From positions 186,001 to 250,000 of the forward strand of contig NZ_JAUFQJ010000014.1 in the NCBI RefSeq assembly GCF_030409685.1: 64,000 bases of DNA. The letters are read 5' to 3'. This DNA comes from Ferruginibacter paludis (lineage in GTDB: Bacteria > Bacteroidota > Bacteroidia > Chitinophagales > Chitinophagaceae). The notes under the pieces were generated by a model. The model had not been told where the DNA came from and did not search any database. It worked only from the letters and a program-made list of their open reading frames with translations. The position numbers and the translations under genes were made by a program. This document shows positions 18,268-27,651 of this stretch, piece after piece (position 1 is the first letter of the stretch; the number at the start of each line of letters is the position of its first letter).

Positions 18268-19974
18268 TTAATAGCCGGGATTCTGTGTAAGCGTATTACC
18301 ATACTTGGCAGCTACATCAATGATACTTGCCGGAATAGGGAAATATTCATTTTTTCCAGCAGTGAAACTGGCTGTTGACTTGTAAGTTCTTTTCAGTTTT
18401 TCCTTTGCTAAATAAGCGTTCAATGTTTCCGCTGCAATACCCCAGCGCACCAGGTCAAAGAAACGATGGCCTTCCTCAGCCAATTCCAATCTTCTTTCAA
18501 AACGCACAGCTGTTCTCGCTTCAGCCTGTGAAGCAAACGGAGTACTATATTCATTAATTACATAGTTAGCAGGCGCTCCTTGTACCCAGCTTGCAGGGTT
18601 TTTAGCCCTTGCACGTACCTGGTTGATATAAGTCTGCGCTTTTGCCAAAGAACCTACTTCAATTTCAGCCTCTGCAGCCATTAGTAATACGTCTGCATAA
18701 CGAATGAGGTATATGTCTTTTGCTGTAATGTTTTTCCAGCCGGAAGATGTAAGTGTATTTTCATCTTTTTTAGAAAAAACGTGCTTTTTAGGGCTGAAAG
18801 GACCTGCATAGTTCTGATCCCTTATCCAGGAATAACCGGGGTGAGGACCCCAATCCCAATAAGGAACACCTCTTCTACCAACTGACCAGTCTAACCTTGG
18901 ATCGAGCGGAGTTGTAATGTCGTTTGTATAAGGATCTGCATCTTTAAGGCCTTGGTCATTTTTAAGATCAGCATCGTTAAATGTTGTAAATAAAGGTAAA
19001 CCGGCAGGGCTTGTTTTATAAGCATTTACTAAATTTTGAGACGGCTGAAAAAAACCGCAACATCCAAAGTCGCCGCCATAGGGAAATGCAAGCCCTAAGG
19101 AGCTTTCACCACTCTGATCTACTGAACCGGAAGCTGCCATGGCTACTCCAAATACTTCTTCTTCATTGTTATCATAATTGGCATCAAAACATTTCCAGTA
19201 TGCATCCTGTAAACCATAAGTTTTGCCATTTGATGTTTTGCCACTTACAGTAATCACATCGTACAAAGCCTTTGCTTCAGTAAATTTCTTTTCGTACATG
19301 TAAGTTTTGGCGAGATAACATGCTGCTGCCCATTTGTTAGCTTTTGCAGCTGCATCCTGTACTTCAGGAAGATTATCGTATGCAGACTTAAAATCGTCTT
19401 CAATTTTTGACCATATTTGATCGGCATTGGTATAACTAGTAGTGGTTTCGTCAATATACGGAACCTTATTCCACATCTTTTTGGCTTCAAAATGGTAGTG
19501 CCCTCTTAAAAAACGAGCCTGCGCAACGATGTTCTTTTTATCAGCATCAGCCAAAACCAGGTTGGGGTCATTCGCATCTTTGATAACAACGTTTGCCCTT
19601 GCAATACCCTCGTATACTGCAATCCATTTATCATAAAAATAAGGGTTTGCCGGCTGAGACTTATATTGCTCAACTTCCGTCATCTGCGGTTGGTCATTGG
19701 CATCTGTACCTTTATACGCATCATCTGCGCATACTCCGGCTGTCGCCCAGTTACTTGCGGATGGCGCCCACGTACTGGTTACCCCCTGGCCATCTAAAAC
19801 GCCATATACACCCACCAGTTTAGCTTCCAATCCCTTTTTGTTATTTACCAGGTCGGAGCTATACTGTCCGTACGGTTGGGCATCCAAAAAACTTTTTTTA
19901 CATGCCTGTAGTATTAGTGTGCCCGCTATTACGGTACAGCCTAACACCAGCACACGCATTTTACTTCTTTTCAT
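18268..19974 (-). CDS. SusD/RagB-family outer-membrane lipoprotein, copy 2
   Basis: 568 residues. The lipoprotein signal ends at LILQAC (Cys25). SusD landmarks include FLRGHYHFEAKKMW, FERRLELAEEGHRFFDLVRWG, and NEYFPIP near the end, followed by the tail TQNPGY. The closest relative in the window is the SusD at 8973-10781; both share an unusual CCGFYNPSQ/CCGFFQPSQ segment with adjacent cysteines. That suggests the two paralogues bind related ligands. It starts 25 bases after susC copy 2 and is co-transcribed with it. Confidence 0.95.
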   Translation of the reverse strand: MKRSKMRVLVLGCTVIAGTLILQACKKSFLDAQPYGQYSSDLVNNKKGLEAKLVGVYGVLDGQGVTSTWAPSASNWATAGVCADDAYKGTDANDQPQMTEVEQYKSQPANPYFYDKWIAVYEGIARANVVIKDANDPNLVLADADKKNIVAQARFLRGHYHFEAKKMWNKVPYIDETTTSYTNADQIWSKIEDDFKSAYDNLPEVQDAAAKANKWAAACYLAKTYMYEKKFTEAKALYDVITVSGKTSNGKTYGLQDAYWKCFDANYDNNEEEVFGVAMAASGSVDQSGESSLGLAFPYGGDFGCCGFFQPSQNLVNAYKTSPAGLPLFTTFNDADLKNDQGLKDADPYTNDITTPLDPRLDWSVGRRGVPYWDWGPHPGYSWIRDQNYAGPFSPKKHVFSKKDENTLTSSGWKNITAKDIYLIRYADVLLMAAEAEIEVGSLAKAQTYINQVRARAKNPASWVQGAPANYVINEYSTPFASQAEARTAVRFERRLELAEEGHRFFDLVRWGIAAETLNAYLAKEKLKRTYKSTASFTAGKNEYFPIPASIIDVAAKYGNTLTQNPGY

Positions 19975-19999
19975 ATACTTAATGATTTAAATCTTTTAA

Positions 20000-22900
20000 T
20001 TAAAATGTCAGGTTTAAGCCAAGAGATACAATTCTTGGGGTTGGAAAGTTACCATAATCAACACCTAAACTGTTGGCGTCAGACTTGGCTTGTCTATAAT
20101 CAGCCTTTCCCACCTGCTGAGTTGTAAGTTCAGGGTCCAATCCAGTGTACTTTGTAACTGTAAAGAGATTTTGAGCCTGTAGATAAAAACGCAATTTGTC
20201 GACGCCAATTTTCCGCAATAATTCTGCAGGTAATGTATACCCTATTGATAAATTCTTAAGTCTTAAATAGCCTCCTGGTTCAACATAATAACTCACCGGA
20301 ACCTGTCCACTACTTCCGTCAGCACCGTCCAACACTGGTAGTTTGGCATCTCTGTGCTCCGGTGTCCAGCTGTCGTATAATACTCTCCTATCTCTGTTAC
20401 CCTGGAAAGTATTAAAATCAGTCCAGTAGCGAACATAATTTATTAACTGTCCACCGTTTTTCCAGTAAAGGAATGTAGCGATATCAAAGTTTTTATAAGA
20501 AGCATTCAGGTTAATTCCTGCTGTAAAATTTGGATGCGGACTACCCATGAAAGTTCTGTCATCTGGAGTAATCAACCCGTCTGGTTTACCACCCGGACCG
20601 CTGAGGTCCTTGTATCTCCATTTGCCAATACCTTTATCTGATTGTTGAGATGCATCCACCTCTGCCTGGTTTTGGAAGAATCCATCAATGATATAGCCAA
20701 AGAAGCTAGACATTGGTCTGCCTGTAACAGATCGGTTGAAGGGATCAATACGGGATCTGTTACCTTCCAGGAATGGATCCCCTATGGATCCTACTTTGTT
20801 TCTATACAAAGAAAAACTCAATCCCGCATCAATCTTAAATTCTCTTCCTAAAGTAGTGCGATAGTTAACAGCAAGATCAATTCCTTTATTGGTCATTTCA
20901 CCAATATTGGTTGGCTGACGATCAACGCTACCAAATAAAATCGGATCTAGTTGCTTCTCATACAATAAATCAGTTGTTTTGCGGGTATATAAATCGAGAA
21001 CAATATTTAGTTTGTTGTTAAACATCGTTGCATCTATACCAACGTTGGTAGTAGCAGACTGCTCCCATTTAATGCTCGGATTTCCTATCGCAAATAACCT
21101 TAAGCCCTGCGTAAAACCAGTATTGCTTCCGTCTATAGGGTAACCTGCATTATTGTCAAATTTATAAGCCGTGATAAAACCGAAATCCTTGGTATTATCG
21201 TTTCCAAGAATACCATAACCAACCCGTAACTTAAGATCATTCAACCAGTTGAATTTATTGTGAAGAAATGCCTCTTCAGAAATACGCCAGCCCGCACTCA
21301 ACGAACTAAAGTTACCATACTTATTGTTTGGACCAAAAACGTTTGAAGATCCATCTCTTCTGAAACTTCCGCTCAAAAGATATTTATCCTGGTAGTTATA
21401 ATCCAGTTTAGCAATTACAGGGGAGGACTTCCTGTAACGATATTCGTAACTATGTCCCGCAGGAGTCGTACTTAACCCTGAATTGATCTGCCAGAAATTT
21501 CTGTCAAAAGAAAAATAGGTGTTATTGGAATTATCCAGCACGCGACCTGCACCTTCAACCATTTCAGTACCTACCAGGGCTTTGATATCGTGTTTACCAA
21601 ACGACTTTTTAAAACTTACTGTATTAAACCAGGTCATCTGGTAGCCGAAGTTTTGACCTTCGTTAAACGTACCAACACCACCGCGACCCTCAGCGTTTTC
21701 GTAGGAAGGAACGCCAAAGTTATAATAGTAACTTGTTCCGTAATCCATACCAATTACTGATCTAGCGGTGAAATATTTTAAGAAATCGAACTCAGCATAA
21801 GCAGATCCTATAATACCGACTTTTCTATCCTTATTATTTTGGCCGCGGTAAAGACTTGCGTAGGGATTTTCAGCATTACCGAGGTTTGATCCACGTGTAC
21901 CTGCAAAATTTCCCTTGATATCGAATACAGGTACAATTGGTTGCATGCGATAGGCCATTGAGATCGCATTGCCTTCATCCTGATTATTAAAGCCATGCTT
22001 GTCTATGTAACTAACCTGGAGATTTTCCCCTACACGAACTTTATTTTTTATAATAAAATTGGTATTAGCCCTAACCGAATATCTTTTGTACCCTGTGAAA
22101 TCAACAATACCATCCTGATTGTAATAGTTTAGGCCTAAAAGGTAATTACCCGTTTCACTGCCGCCGGAAACAGACACGTTGTGACTTTGCATGGGAGCGG
22201 CCTGCGTAACGGCACCCAACCAGTCCGTACCTGTTTTATTAGCTGCTACAATTAAATAAGTACCGTCTCCATTTACATCATTCAAATCTAATTTGTATTT
22301 AGATGGATCGGCAGCAGGATCCCCAGCCTGTACACCACTTGCTGTTCCTGCTAAAATATATTCGGGAATTACTGGAGTGGATGTTGTTGTTTGCCCGCCG
22401 TTATATTGGCCAAGATTAAATGTAGTAGCAGTTTGACCTGGGATTCCCTGTTGCAGTTTCAACAGATACTGACCATATTCCTGCGTATTTAAAAGATCAA
22501 ATTTCTTAATCAGAGACTGTGATCCATAATAGGCATCATAGGTAACTTTAGATTTTCCTTTACCTTTTTTTGTGGTAACAATAATTACACCATTGGCGGC
22601 AGCTGCACCATAAGCAGCAGCCGAAGAACCGTCTTTTAACACCTGCAAAGATTCGATGTCATTGGGGTTAAGATCACTGATAGAACCTACCCTGGCACCA
22701 TCCACCACATACAATGGTTCATTTTGATTAAAGGTAGTAAACCCCCTGATCCTGATAGACGCGCCAGCGCCCGGAACACCGGATGTACCAACAGTTACAC
22801 CAGATGCTTTACCCTGAAGCAAACTTTCAACGTTTGATCCTGGATTAGCAACCAGTTCTTTAGCATTTACCACAGTTACAGATCCTGTAATGTCCTTTTT

Positions 22901-23254
22901 TCTTTGGGCACTATAGCCGGTTACAACTACCTCATTCAGGGCACTTGTTCTTTCTTTCAATGAAAGTTTTACAGATGAAGTGTTAGCGATGCTTACTTCA
23001 TCTTCTTCATATCCTACTGAAGAGACAACCAGTAGATTTTTACCTGAAGGCACGGTGATGGAAAATTCTCCATTAGCACCTGTTACAGCAGCAACCTTGG
23101 TTCCTTTTACACTTACTGTCGCCATTACAATTGGAGAATTGTCTTTAGCATTGGTAATTACACCAGTTACTGTTTTTTGTTGTGCATAAATTTGAGAAGA
23201 GAGGAGTATACAGCATATAAATGCGTATATCCCCAATAAGAGTTTTTTTGACAT
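20000..23254 (-). CDS. SusC/RagA-family TonB-dependent outer-membrane transporter, copy 2
   Basis: Start ATG at 23254 (1084 residues), which opens the signal peptide MSKKLLLGIYAFICC...IYAQ. The order of parts is the same as in copy 1: carboxypeptidase-D-like domain (GVITNAKDNSPIVMATVSVKG), the LNEVVVTGYSAQRKKDITGSV motif, plug (RIRGFTTFNQNEPLYVVDGAR, AAAYGAAAANGVIIVTT), then barrel ending in NLTF. No STN domain. Signal peptide and leader DNA are very like copy 1, but the extracellular parts differ more, as expected if the two pores take different members of a ligand class. It is the first gene of the minus-strand locus. Confidence 0.95.
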   Translation of the reverse strand: MSKKLLLGIYAFICCILLSSQIYAQQKTVTGVITNAKDNSPIVMATVSVKGTKVAAVTGANGEFSITVPSGKNLLVVSSVGYEEDEVSIANTSSVKLSLKERTSALNEVVVTGYSAQRKKDITGSVTVVNAKELVANPGSNVESLLQGKASGVTVGTSGVPGAGASIRIRGFTTFNQNEPLYVVDGARVGSISDLNPNDIESLQVLKDGSSAAAYGAAAANGVIIVTTKKGKGKSKVTYDAYYGSQSLIKKFDLLNTQEYGQYLLKLQQGIPGQTATTFNLGQYNGGQTTTSTPVIPEYILAGTASGVQAGDPAADPSKYKLDLNDVNGDGTYLIVAANKTGTDWLGAVTQAAPMQSHNVSVSGGSETGNYLLGLNYYNQDGIVDFTGYKRYSVRANTNFIIKNKVRVGENLQVSYIDKHGFNNQDEGNAISMAYRMQPIVPVFDIKGNFAGTRGSNLGNAENPYASLYRGQNNKDRKVGIIGSAYAEFDFLKYFTARSVIGMDYGTSYYYNFGVPSYENAEGRGGVGTFNEGQNFGYQMTWFNTVSFKKSFGKHDIKALVGTEMVEGAGRVLDNSNNTYFSFDRNFWQINSGLSTTPAGHSYEYRYRKSSPVIAKLDYNYQDKYLLSGSFRRDGSSNVFGPNNKYGNFSSLSAGWRISEEAFLHNKFNWLNDLKLRVGYGILGNDNTKDFGFITAYKFDNNAGYPIDGSNTGFTQGLRLFAIGNPSIKWEQSATTNVGIDATMFNNKLNIVLDLYTRKTTDLLYEKQLDPILFGSVDRQPTNIGEMTNKGIDLAVNYRTTLGREFKIDAGLSFSLYRNKVGSIGDPFLEGNRSRIDPFNRSVTGRPMSSFFGYIIDGFFQNQAEVDASQQSDKGIGKWRYKDLSGPGGKPDGLITPDDRTFMGSPHPNFTAGINLNASYKNFDIATFLYWKNGGQLINYVRYWTDFNTFQGNRDRRVLYDSWTPEHRDAKLPVLDGADGSSGQVPVSYYVEPGGYLRLKNLSIGYTLPAELLRKIGVDKLRFYLQAQNLFTVTKYTGLDPELTTQQVGKADYRQAKSDANSLGVDYGNFPTPRIVSLGLNLTF

Positions 23255-23309
23255 ATAGCAGCGTCGTTTTGTGAATAATGAGCCGAAGATAAAAGTTTTT
23301 ACAATACAA
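23255..23309 (-). promoter_or_regulatory. Promoter and leader of susC copy 2
   Basis: The bases next to the ATG are the same 13-mer as before susC copy 1, and the alignment extends some 15 bases further with few differences. TATCTTCG on the minus strand (23284-23291) matches TAnnTTTG with one mismatch. No well-spaced TTG is seen, so the promoter call is tentative. Confidence 0.4.
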
Positions 23310-23692
23310 ATGTTAAAACATTGCAAAAAAAACACTGCTATATTTTGATTTTATTTTGGTTGTTAAAACCTACAGAAATATTAATTGTCCGCCTAAACCA
23401 ATTTATAATTACAAAAAATTAGAAATACTTTACAAAACGGTTATATTTTTAAACATCTACTAAAATAGACCTTTATATACTGCCTTCAAATTGACATTAC
23501 TTAAAATCATTACAAAAGTTAAGATGACAATTAAAACAACCGTTTTATGTTTTTTAGGCTGAAAAAAATATAAAAAACGGCAAAAGTGGGCCTAAGGTCC
23601 TTGAATTAATATTTGTAACCCATTTGCTGAGAGTGAATAATGATTGATAAGCATACTTTCACAACTGATGTATTTTAAATACTATGTTGGTG
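23310..23692. other. AT-rich gap between susC copy 2 and hppD; no gene seen
   Basis: Very AT-rich with several A and T runs. It holds AAAACGGTT-type motifs in both orientations (near 23435 and 23537) and a weak small hairpin GGGCC/GGTCC near 23594. There is no open frame of meaningful length. It probably contains the upstream control region of the SusCD locus. Confidence 0.45.
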
Positions 23693-24823
23693 TTATAAAT
23701 TTCCTCTTGCCTCCTGCTCCCTTTCCAACGCCTCAAACAGCGCTTTAAAATTGCCTTTTCCAAAACTCCTGGCGCCTTTTCTCTGGATGATTTCAAAAAA
23801 TAAGGTTGGCCGGTCCTGAATTGGTTTGGTGAATATTTGCAACAAGTACCCTTCTTCATCCCGGTCTATCAATATTCCAAGTTTGCTTATCGGTTCCAGG
23901 TCTTCATCAATCGTACCTACCCTATCGAGTATATTGGAGTAGTAGCTTTGAGGTATGGATAAAAATTCGATGCCCCGGCTTTTTAATTGGGTCACAGTGT
24001 GTATAATATTGTCTGTTGCAATGGCTACATGCTGAACGCCTTCACCATTATAAAAATCAAGGTATTCTTCCACCTGGCTTTTTTTCTTTCCTTGTGCAGG
24101 CTCATTGATTGGAAACTTCACATAGCCATTACCATTACTCATCACTTTACTCATCAAAGCAGAGTATTCCGTGGAAATATCTTTATCATCAAAACTGAGA
24201 ATATTTTTAAAACCCATTACTGCCTCATAAAATTTCACCCAGGTGTTCATCTGGTTCCACCCAACATTGCCCACACAATGATCTACATGTAAAAGCCCCG
24301 TTGGGGCCGGGTTATAATCCGTTTTCCATTCCCTGAAACCGGGCATGAAAATTCCATTGTATTGTTCTCTTTCAACAAATACATGTACGGTTTCGCCATA
24401 AGTGTGAATACCACTCATCGTAACTTCACCTGAACTATCTTTAAGGATAACGGGTGCCTGAAATGGTTTAGCCCCCCGGTTAATGGTTTCACTATATGCC
24501 GCCGTGGCATTCTCCACTTTTAGTGCGAGTACTTTTACACCATCGCCATGTTTATAAATATGATCTGCGATGGCGTTGCCCGGCCGCAGCGGTGTTGTCA
24601 ATACAAATGTTATCTTGTTTTGCCTTACCACGTAACTGACTTTGTCCATCGTGCCCGTTTCCGGACCTGCATATGCCAGCGACTGAAAACCAAAAGCAGT
24701 TTTATAAAAATGGGCTGCCTGCTTTGCATTTCCCGTGTAAAATTCTATGTAATCGGTGCCGAGTAATGGCAAAAAATCTGTTGTGGAATCTATAACTGTG
24801 GCGGATTGAATAGTAGTGTCCAT
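23693..24823 (-). CDS. hppD: 4-hydroxyphenylpyruvate dioxygenase
   Basis: 376 residues, the usual length. It converts 4-hydroxyphenylpyruvate to homogentisate in tyrosine breakdown, in the cytoplasm. The two-domain vicinal-oxygen-chelate fold is clear, and the three iron ligands are in place: H182 in HVDHCVGNV, H265 in GVQHVAIAT and E344 in LFFEIIQR. The C-terminal RKGARSFGKGNFKALFEA is also characteristic. It stands alone here, with no homogentisate dioxygenase or other tyrosine-pathway gene in the window. It is transcribed divergently from purK. Confidence 0.97.
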   Translation of the reverse strand: MDTTIQSATVIDSTTDFLPLLGTDYIEFYTGNAKQAAHFYKTAFGFQSLAYAGPETGTMDKVSYVVRQNKITFVLTTPLRPGNAIADHIYKHGDGVKVLALKVENATAAYSETINRGAKPFQAPVILKDSSGEVTMSGIHTYGETVHVFVEREQYNGIFMPGFREWKTDYNPAPTGLLHVDHCVGNVGWNQMNTWVKFYEAVMGFKNILSFDDKDISTEYSALMSKVMSNGNGYVKFPINEPAQGKKKSQVEEYLDFYNGEGVQHVAIATDNIIHTVTQLKSRGIEFLSIPQSYYSNILDRVGTIDEDLEPISKLGILIDRDEEGYLLQIFTKPIQDRPTLFFEIIQRKGARSFGKGNFKALFEALEREQEARGNL

Positions 24824-25104
24824 CTTGCTATTTTACTGATAAAAAATTACTGTTATAAAAAAATTATAAACAGCAACACGAACCCATAGCAAGAGCGTCC
24901 ATCAGCAATGTATAACTGATGCGTTTGTCAGAAAATATTTTATGTGGATAATCCGGCTGCATAATCGCTTTATAAAGTTAACTATTTTGATTGAAATTAT
25001 CACATGCCTGCACCGGAACTGTTCCCTGAAAAATTAAACGCCATAGGATATTTCCTTAAAAATATCAACTAATAAAAATGACAGGAATGATTTATTTTGC
25101 AGCC

Positions 25105-26244
25105 ATGAGTACAAAAAAAATTGGCATCTTAGGCGGCGGACAATTGGGACGAATGTTATTACAGGCTGCAGCCAATTACCCTGTAGATACTTTTGTAATG
25201 GAAAATGATGCTGCATGCCCCGCAGCGCACCTTTGCCACCAGTTTACCAAGGGCGACATCACCAATTTTGATGACGTGTACAATTTTGGAAAAGGGATGG
25301 ATGCCATTACCATTGAAATTGAAAACGTAAATGAAGATGCACTTGAAGTGCTGCAAAAGGAAGGTGTTAAAATATATCCTTCACCCGCTGCATTAAAAAT
25401 CATCAAAAATAAAATACTGCAAAAGCAATTTTATAAAGCACACCAGATACCCAGCAGCGAATTTATCATTACCACAAATGCAGCGGAACTGCAACAACAT
25501 GCCGGCTATTTGCCTGCCGTGCATAAACTGGCAATGGGCGGCTATGATGGAAGGGGCGTGCAGGTAATTAAAACTGCTGCAGACCTTGATAAAGGTTTTG
25601 ATGCTCCTTCGGTGCTGGAAAAAATGGTGCCGATCAAGAAGGAAATTGCCGTAATCATTGCGGTGGATGATAAGGGTGAGCATGCCATGTATCCTGCTGT
25701 GGATATGGTTTTTGACCAGCGTTTAAATCTGCTGGAGTACCAGCTAAGTCCCGCGGAACTGACAGAGAAAGTATTGTGGAAAATTGAAGCAATTGCTACC
25801 AAGCTGGTACAAAATTTAAACAGTGCCGGCATTTTTGCCGTTGAATTATTTATAGACAAGGATGACAATGTACTGGTAAACGAAACTGCCCCAAGGGTAC
25901 ACAACAGCGGGCATCACACCATTGAAGGCAACTATTCTTCGCAGTTTGATATGTTGTGGAGAGTAATGTTAGGCTACCCGCTGGGTTGTGCAGAAGCCAT
26001 TTTGCCCGCAGCTATTGTAAACCTGCTTGGTGCAGAAGGCCATAGTGGTGAAGCAAGTTATGAAGGATTAAATGATATTCTTAAACTGGAAAATGTGTTT
26101 GTACATATTTATGGAAAAAAACAAACCAAACCCGGCCGTAAAATGGGGCATGTCACAATACTGAGTAAAGAAAAACAGGAACTGGTGCACCAGGCAAACA
26201 GGATAAAAAATACATTGAAAGTAGTAACTGCCCCTGTCACCTAA
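25105..26244 (+). CDS. purK: N5-carboxyaminoimidazole ribonucleotide synthase
   Basis: Start ATG at 25105 (379 residues), because family members begin just before the dinucleotide-like motif GILGGGQLGRML; an in-frame ATG nine codons upstream is less likely. It uses ATP and bicarbonate to carboxylate AIR in purine synthesis. ATP-grasp features are present: ALKIIKNKILQKQF, GGYDGRGV, and the late NETAPRVHNSGHHTIE. TTATTTTG at 25092-25099, close to a -7 box, lies just before the start and suggests a very short leader. Its partner purE lies 5.9 kb further on, beyond an efflux operon. Confidence 0.96.
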   Translation: MSTKKIGILGGGQLGRMLLQAAANYPVDTFVMENDAACPAAHLCHQFTKGDITNFDDVYNFGKGMDAITIEIENVNEDALEVLQKEGVKIYPSPAALKIIKNKILQKQFYKAHQIPSSEFIITTNAAELQQHAGYLPAVHKLAMGGYDGRGVQVIKTAADLDKGFDAPSVLEKMVPIKKEIAVIIAVDDKGEHAMYPAVDMVFDQRLNLLEYQLSPAELTEKVLWKIEAIATKLVQNLNSAGIFAVELFIDKDDNVLVNETAPRVHNSGHHTIEGNYSSQFDMLWRVMLGYPLGCAEAILPAAIVNLLGAEGHSGEASYEGLNDILKLENVFVHIYGKKQTKPGRKMGHVTILSKEKQELVHQANRIKNTLKVVTAPVT

Positions 26245-26332
26245 AGCGGGATTATTTTAAAGTTCACAATTTTTGGTGATGTATTATGTAAGAAGAATAC
26301 CAGGTTGAAACTAATAAAATGCGTTTCAGCAA

Positions 26333-27640
26333 TTATTGTATTTGTAAATTCAATTCATTAGCCAGGCGCTTCAATTCAATCTCGGCAGTTTTTGCTGCAT
26401 AATTCAGATTTACCAGGCGATAGCCGGAGGCTTCAAAACTTTGTTGTGCATTTTTTACATCAACAATGGTGGCCTGCTTAAATTGAAAACGCTGTAAAGC
26501 CAGCTCCAGCAATTGATTGGATAAATTGTAATTCTGCTGTTCTGTTTCCAACTGTTTTAATGTAGATGTGTACGATTGAAAAGATTTAACTACTTGCGCA
26601 CTGTAATCCCGCATCAATATTTGCTTATCCAGTACAGCATTATTTACATTTATTTCCGCTACCTTTTGCTGGCGTTTGTAAATTGATCCGTTGTAAATAG
26701 GTATACCAATGCTAACACCAACTGATGGACCATAATTCTGATTCAATAATATCTGGCCGGCAGCAGCCTTATTCCTGGAGAAATTGTAGCCTGTTGTTGC
26801 CCTGATGGATGGATAGCGCAAAGCCGCAGTTTCCTTCACCAGCAGTTCGTTTATTTGTACCTGGTCCTGTGCTGCGATAATGTCTGCATTTTTATTCAGC
26901 TTATTCAACACATTATCCAATTGTATATTTCTGTCGACTATAATAGTATCCTGTATTGCAATGGAAGAATCCGAATTAACAGTAAGTTGCCTGAGTAATT
27001 CTGTTTTAGCCTGGTCGATAATTAATTGCTGCGATTGCTGCGCCTGCACCAGGGCGTTGAGATCAATCTGCGCCTGGAAAAGATCTGCATTATTCGCCAG
27101 CCCTACTGATTGCCTGGCTTGCACAATTTGCAATTGCTGATTGGATGCATCAATTGATTTTTCGATCGTCTTCATGTAACTCTGCTGGCGCACGATATCA
27201 TAATACCCAACCATAACATCCGCCAGGATATTTTGTACCTGTGCATTCAATTGCTGTTCACTTTGTTTTACCAATGTTGCCAGCCGGGCCTTTGTTGCAA
27301 TCACCCTATTGCCGTTGTATAATAAAATGCTGCCCGTAACACCCAATGCAAAGTTATTGGTAGCAGCTGCATCGCGTTGAATAGACACGCCGGTATTTAA
27401 CTTTTGATTGATGCTGGCAATTTGCTCATTGTCTGTCAATGATCCGGTAACCAGCGGAAGGCCGCCCGCCACGCCGTAATTGTTGAGTACGGTATTGGCT
27501 TCTACCAGGTTTTTATTTAACTGTATATCCAGGCTATTTTTAAGGGCAATATTTACAGCATCGGGTAAGCGCAATATATTTTGTGCTTTTACACAAAGCA
27601 TGCTGAAAAATAAAAAAATAGATACAACTGTTTGCTTCAT
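26333..27640 (-). CDS. TolC-family outer-membrane efflux protein
   Basis: 435 residues with a signal peptide ending at VKAQ. Repeated long helical segments rich in Gln and Asn carry the outer-membrane efflux protein signature (SLDIQLNKNLVEANTVLNNYG; later VGLANNADLFQAQIDLNALVQAQQS). It should form the trimeric outer-membrane tunnel of the pump whose other parts are the two genes upstream. It starts 11 bases after the permease gene, so the three form one operon. It converges with purK. Confidence 0.93.
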   Translation of the reverse strand: MKQTVVSIFLFFSMLCVKAQNILRLPDAVNIALKNSLDIQLNKNLVEANTVLNNYGVAGGLPLVTGSLTDNEQIASINQKLNTGVSIQRDAAATNNFALGVTGSILLYNGNRVIATKARLATLVKQSEQQLNAQVQNILADVMVGYYDIVRQQSYMKTIEKSIDASNQQLQIVQARQSVGLANNADLFQAQIDLNALVQAQQSQQLIIDQAKTELLRQLTVNSDSSIAIQDTIIVDRNIQLDNVLNKLNKNADIIAAQDQVQINELLVKETAALRYPSIRATTGYNFSRNKAAAGQILLNQNYGPSVGVSIGIPIYNGSIYKRQQKVAEINVNNAVLDKQILMRDYSAQVVKSFQSYTSTLKQLETEQQNYNLSNQLLELALQRFQFKQATIVDVKNAQQSFEASGYRLVNLNYAAKTAEIELKRLANELNLQIQ

Positions 27641-27651
27641 TCTTTTGTGGT

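Noticed and set aside
25004-25072. A 22-codon open frame (MPAPELFPEKLNAIGYF...) just upstream of purK
   Set aside because: It is short, has no recognised family and no good promoter. It could be a leader peptide, but nothing in the sequence supports that.
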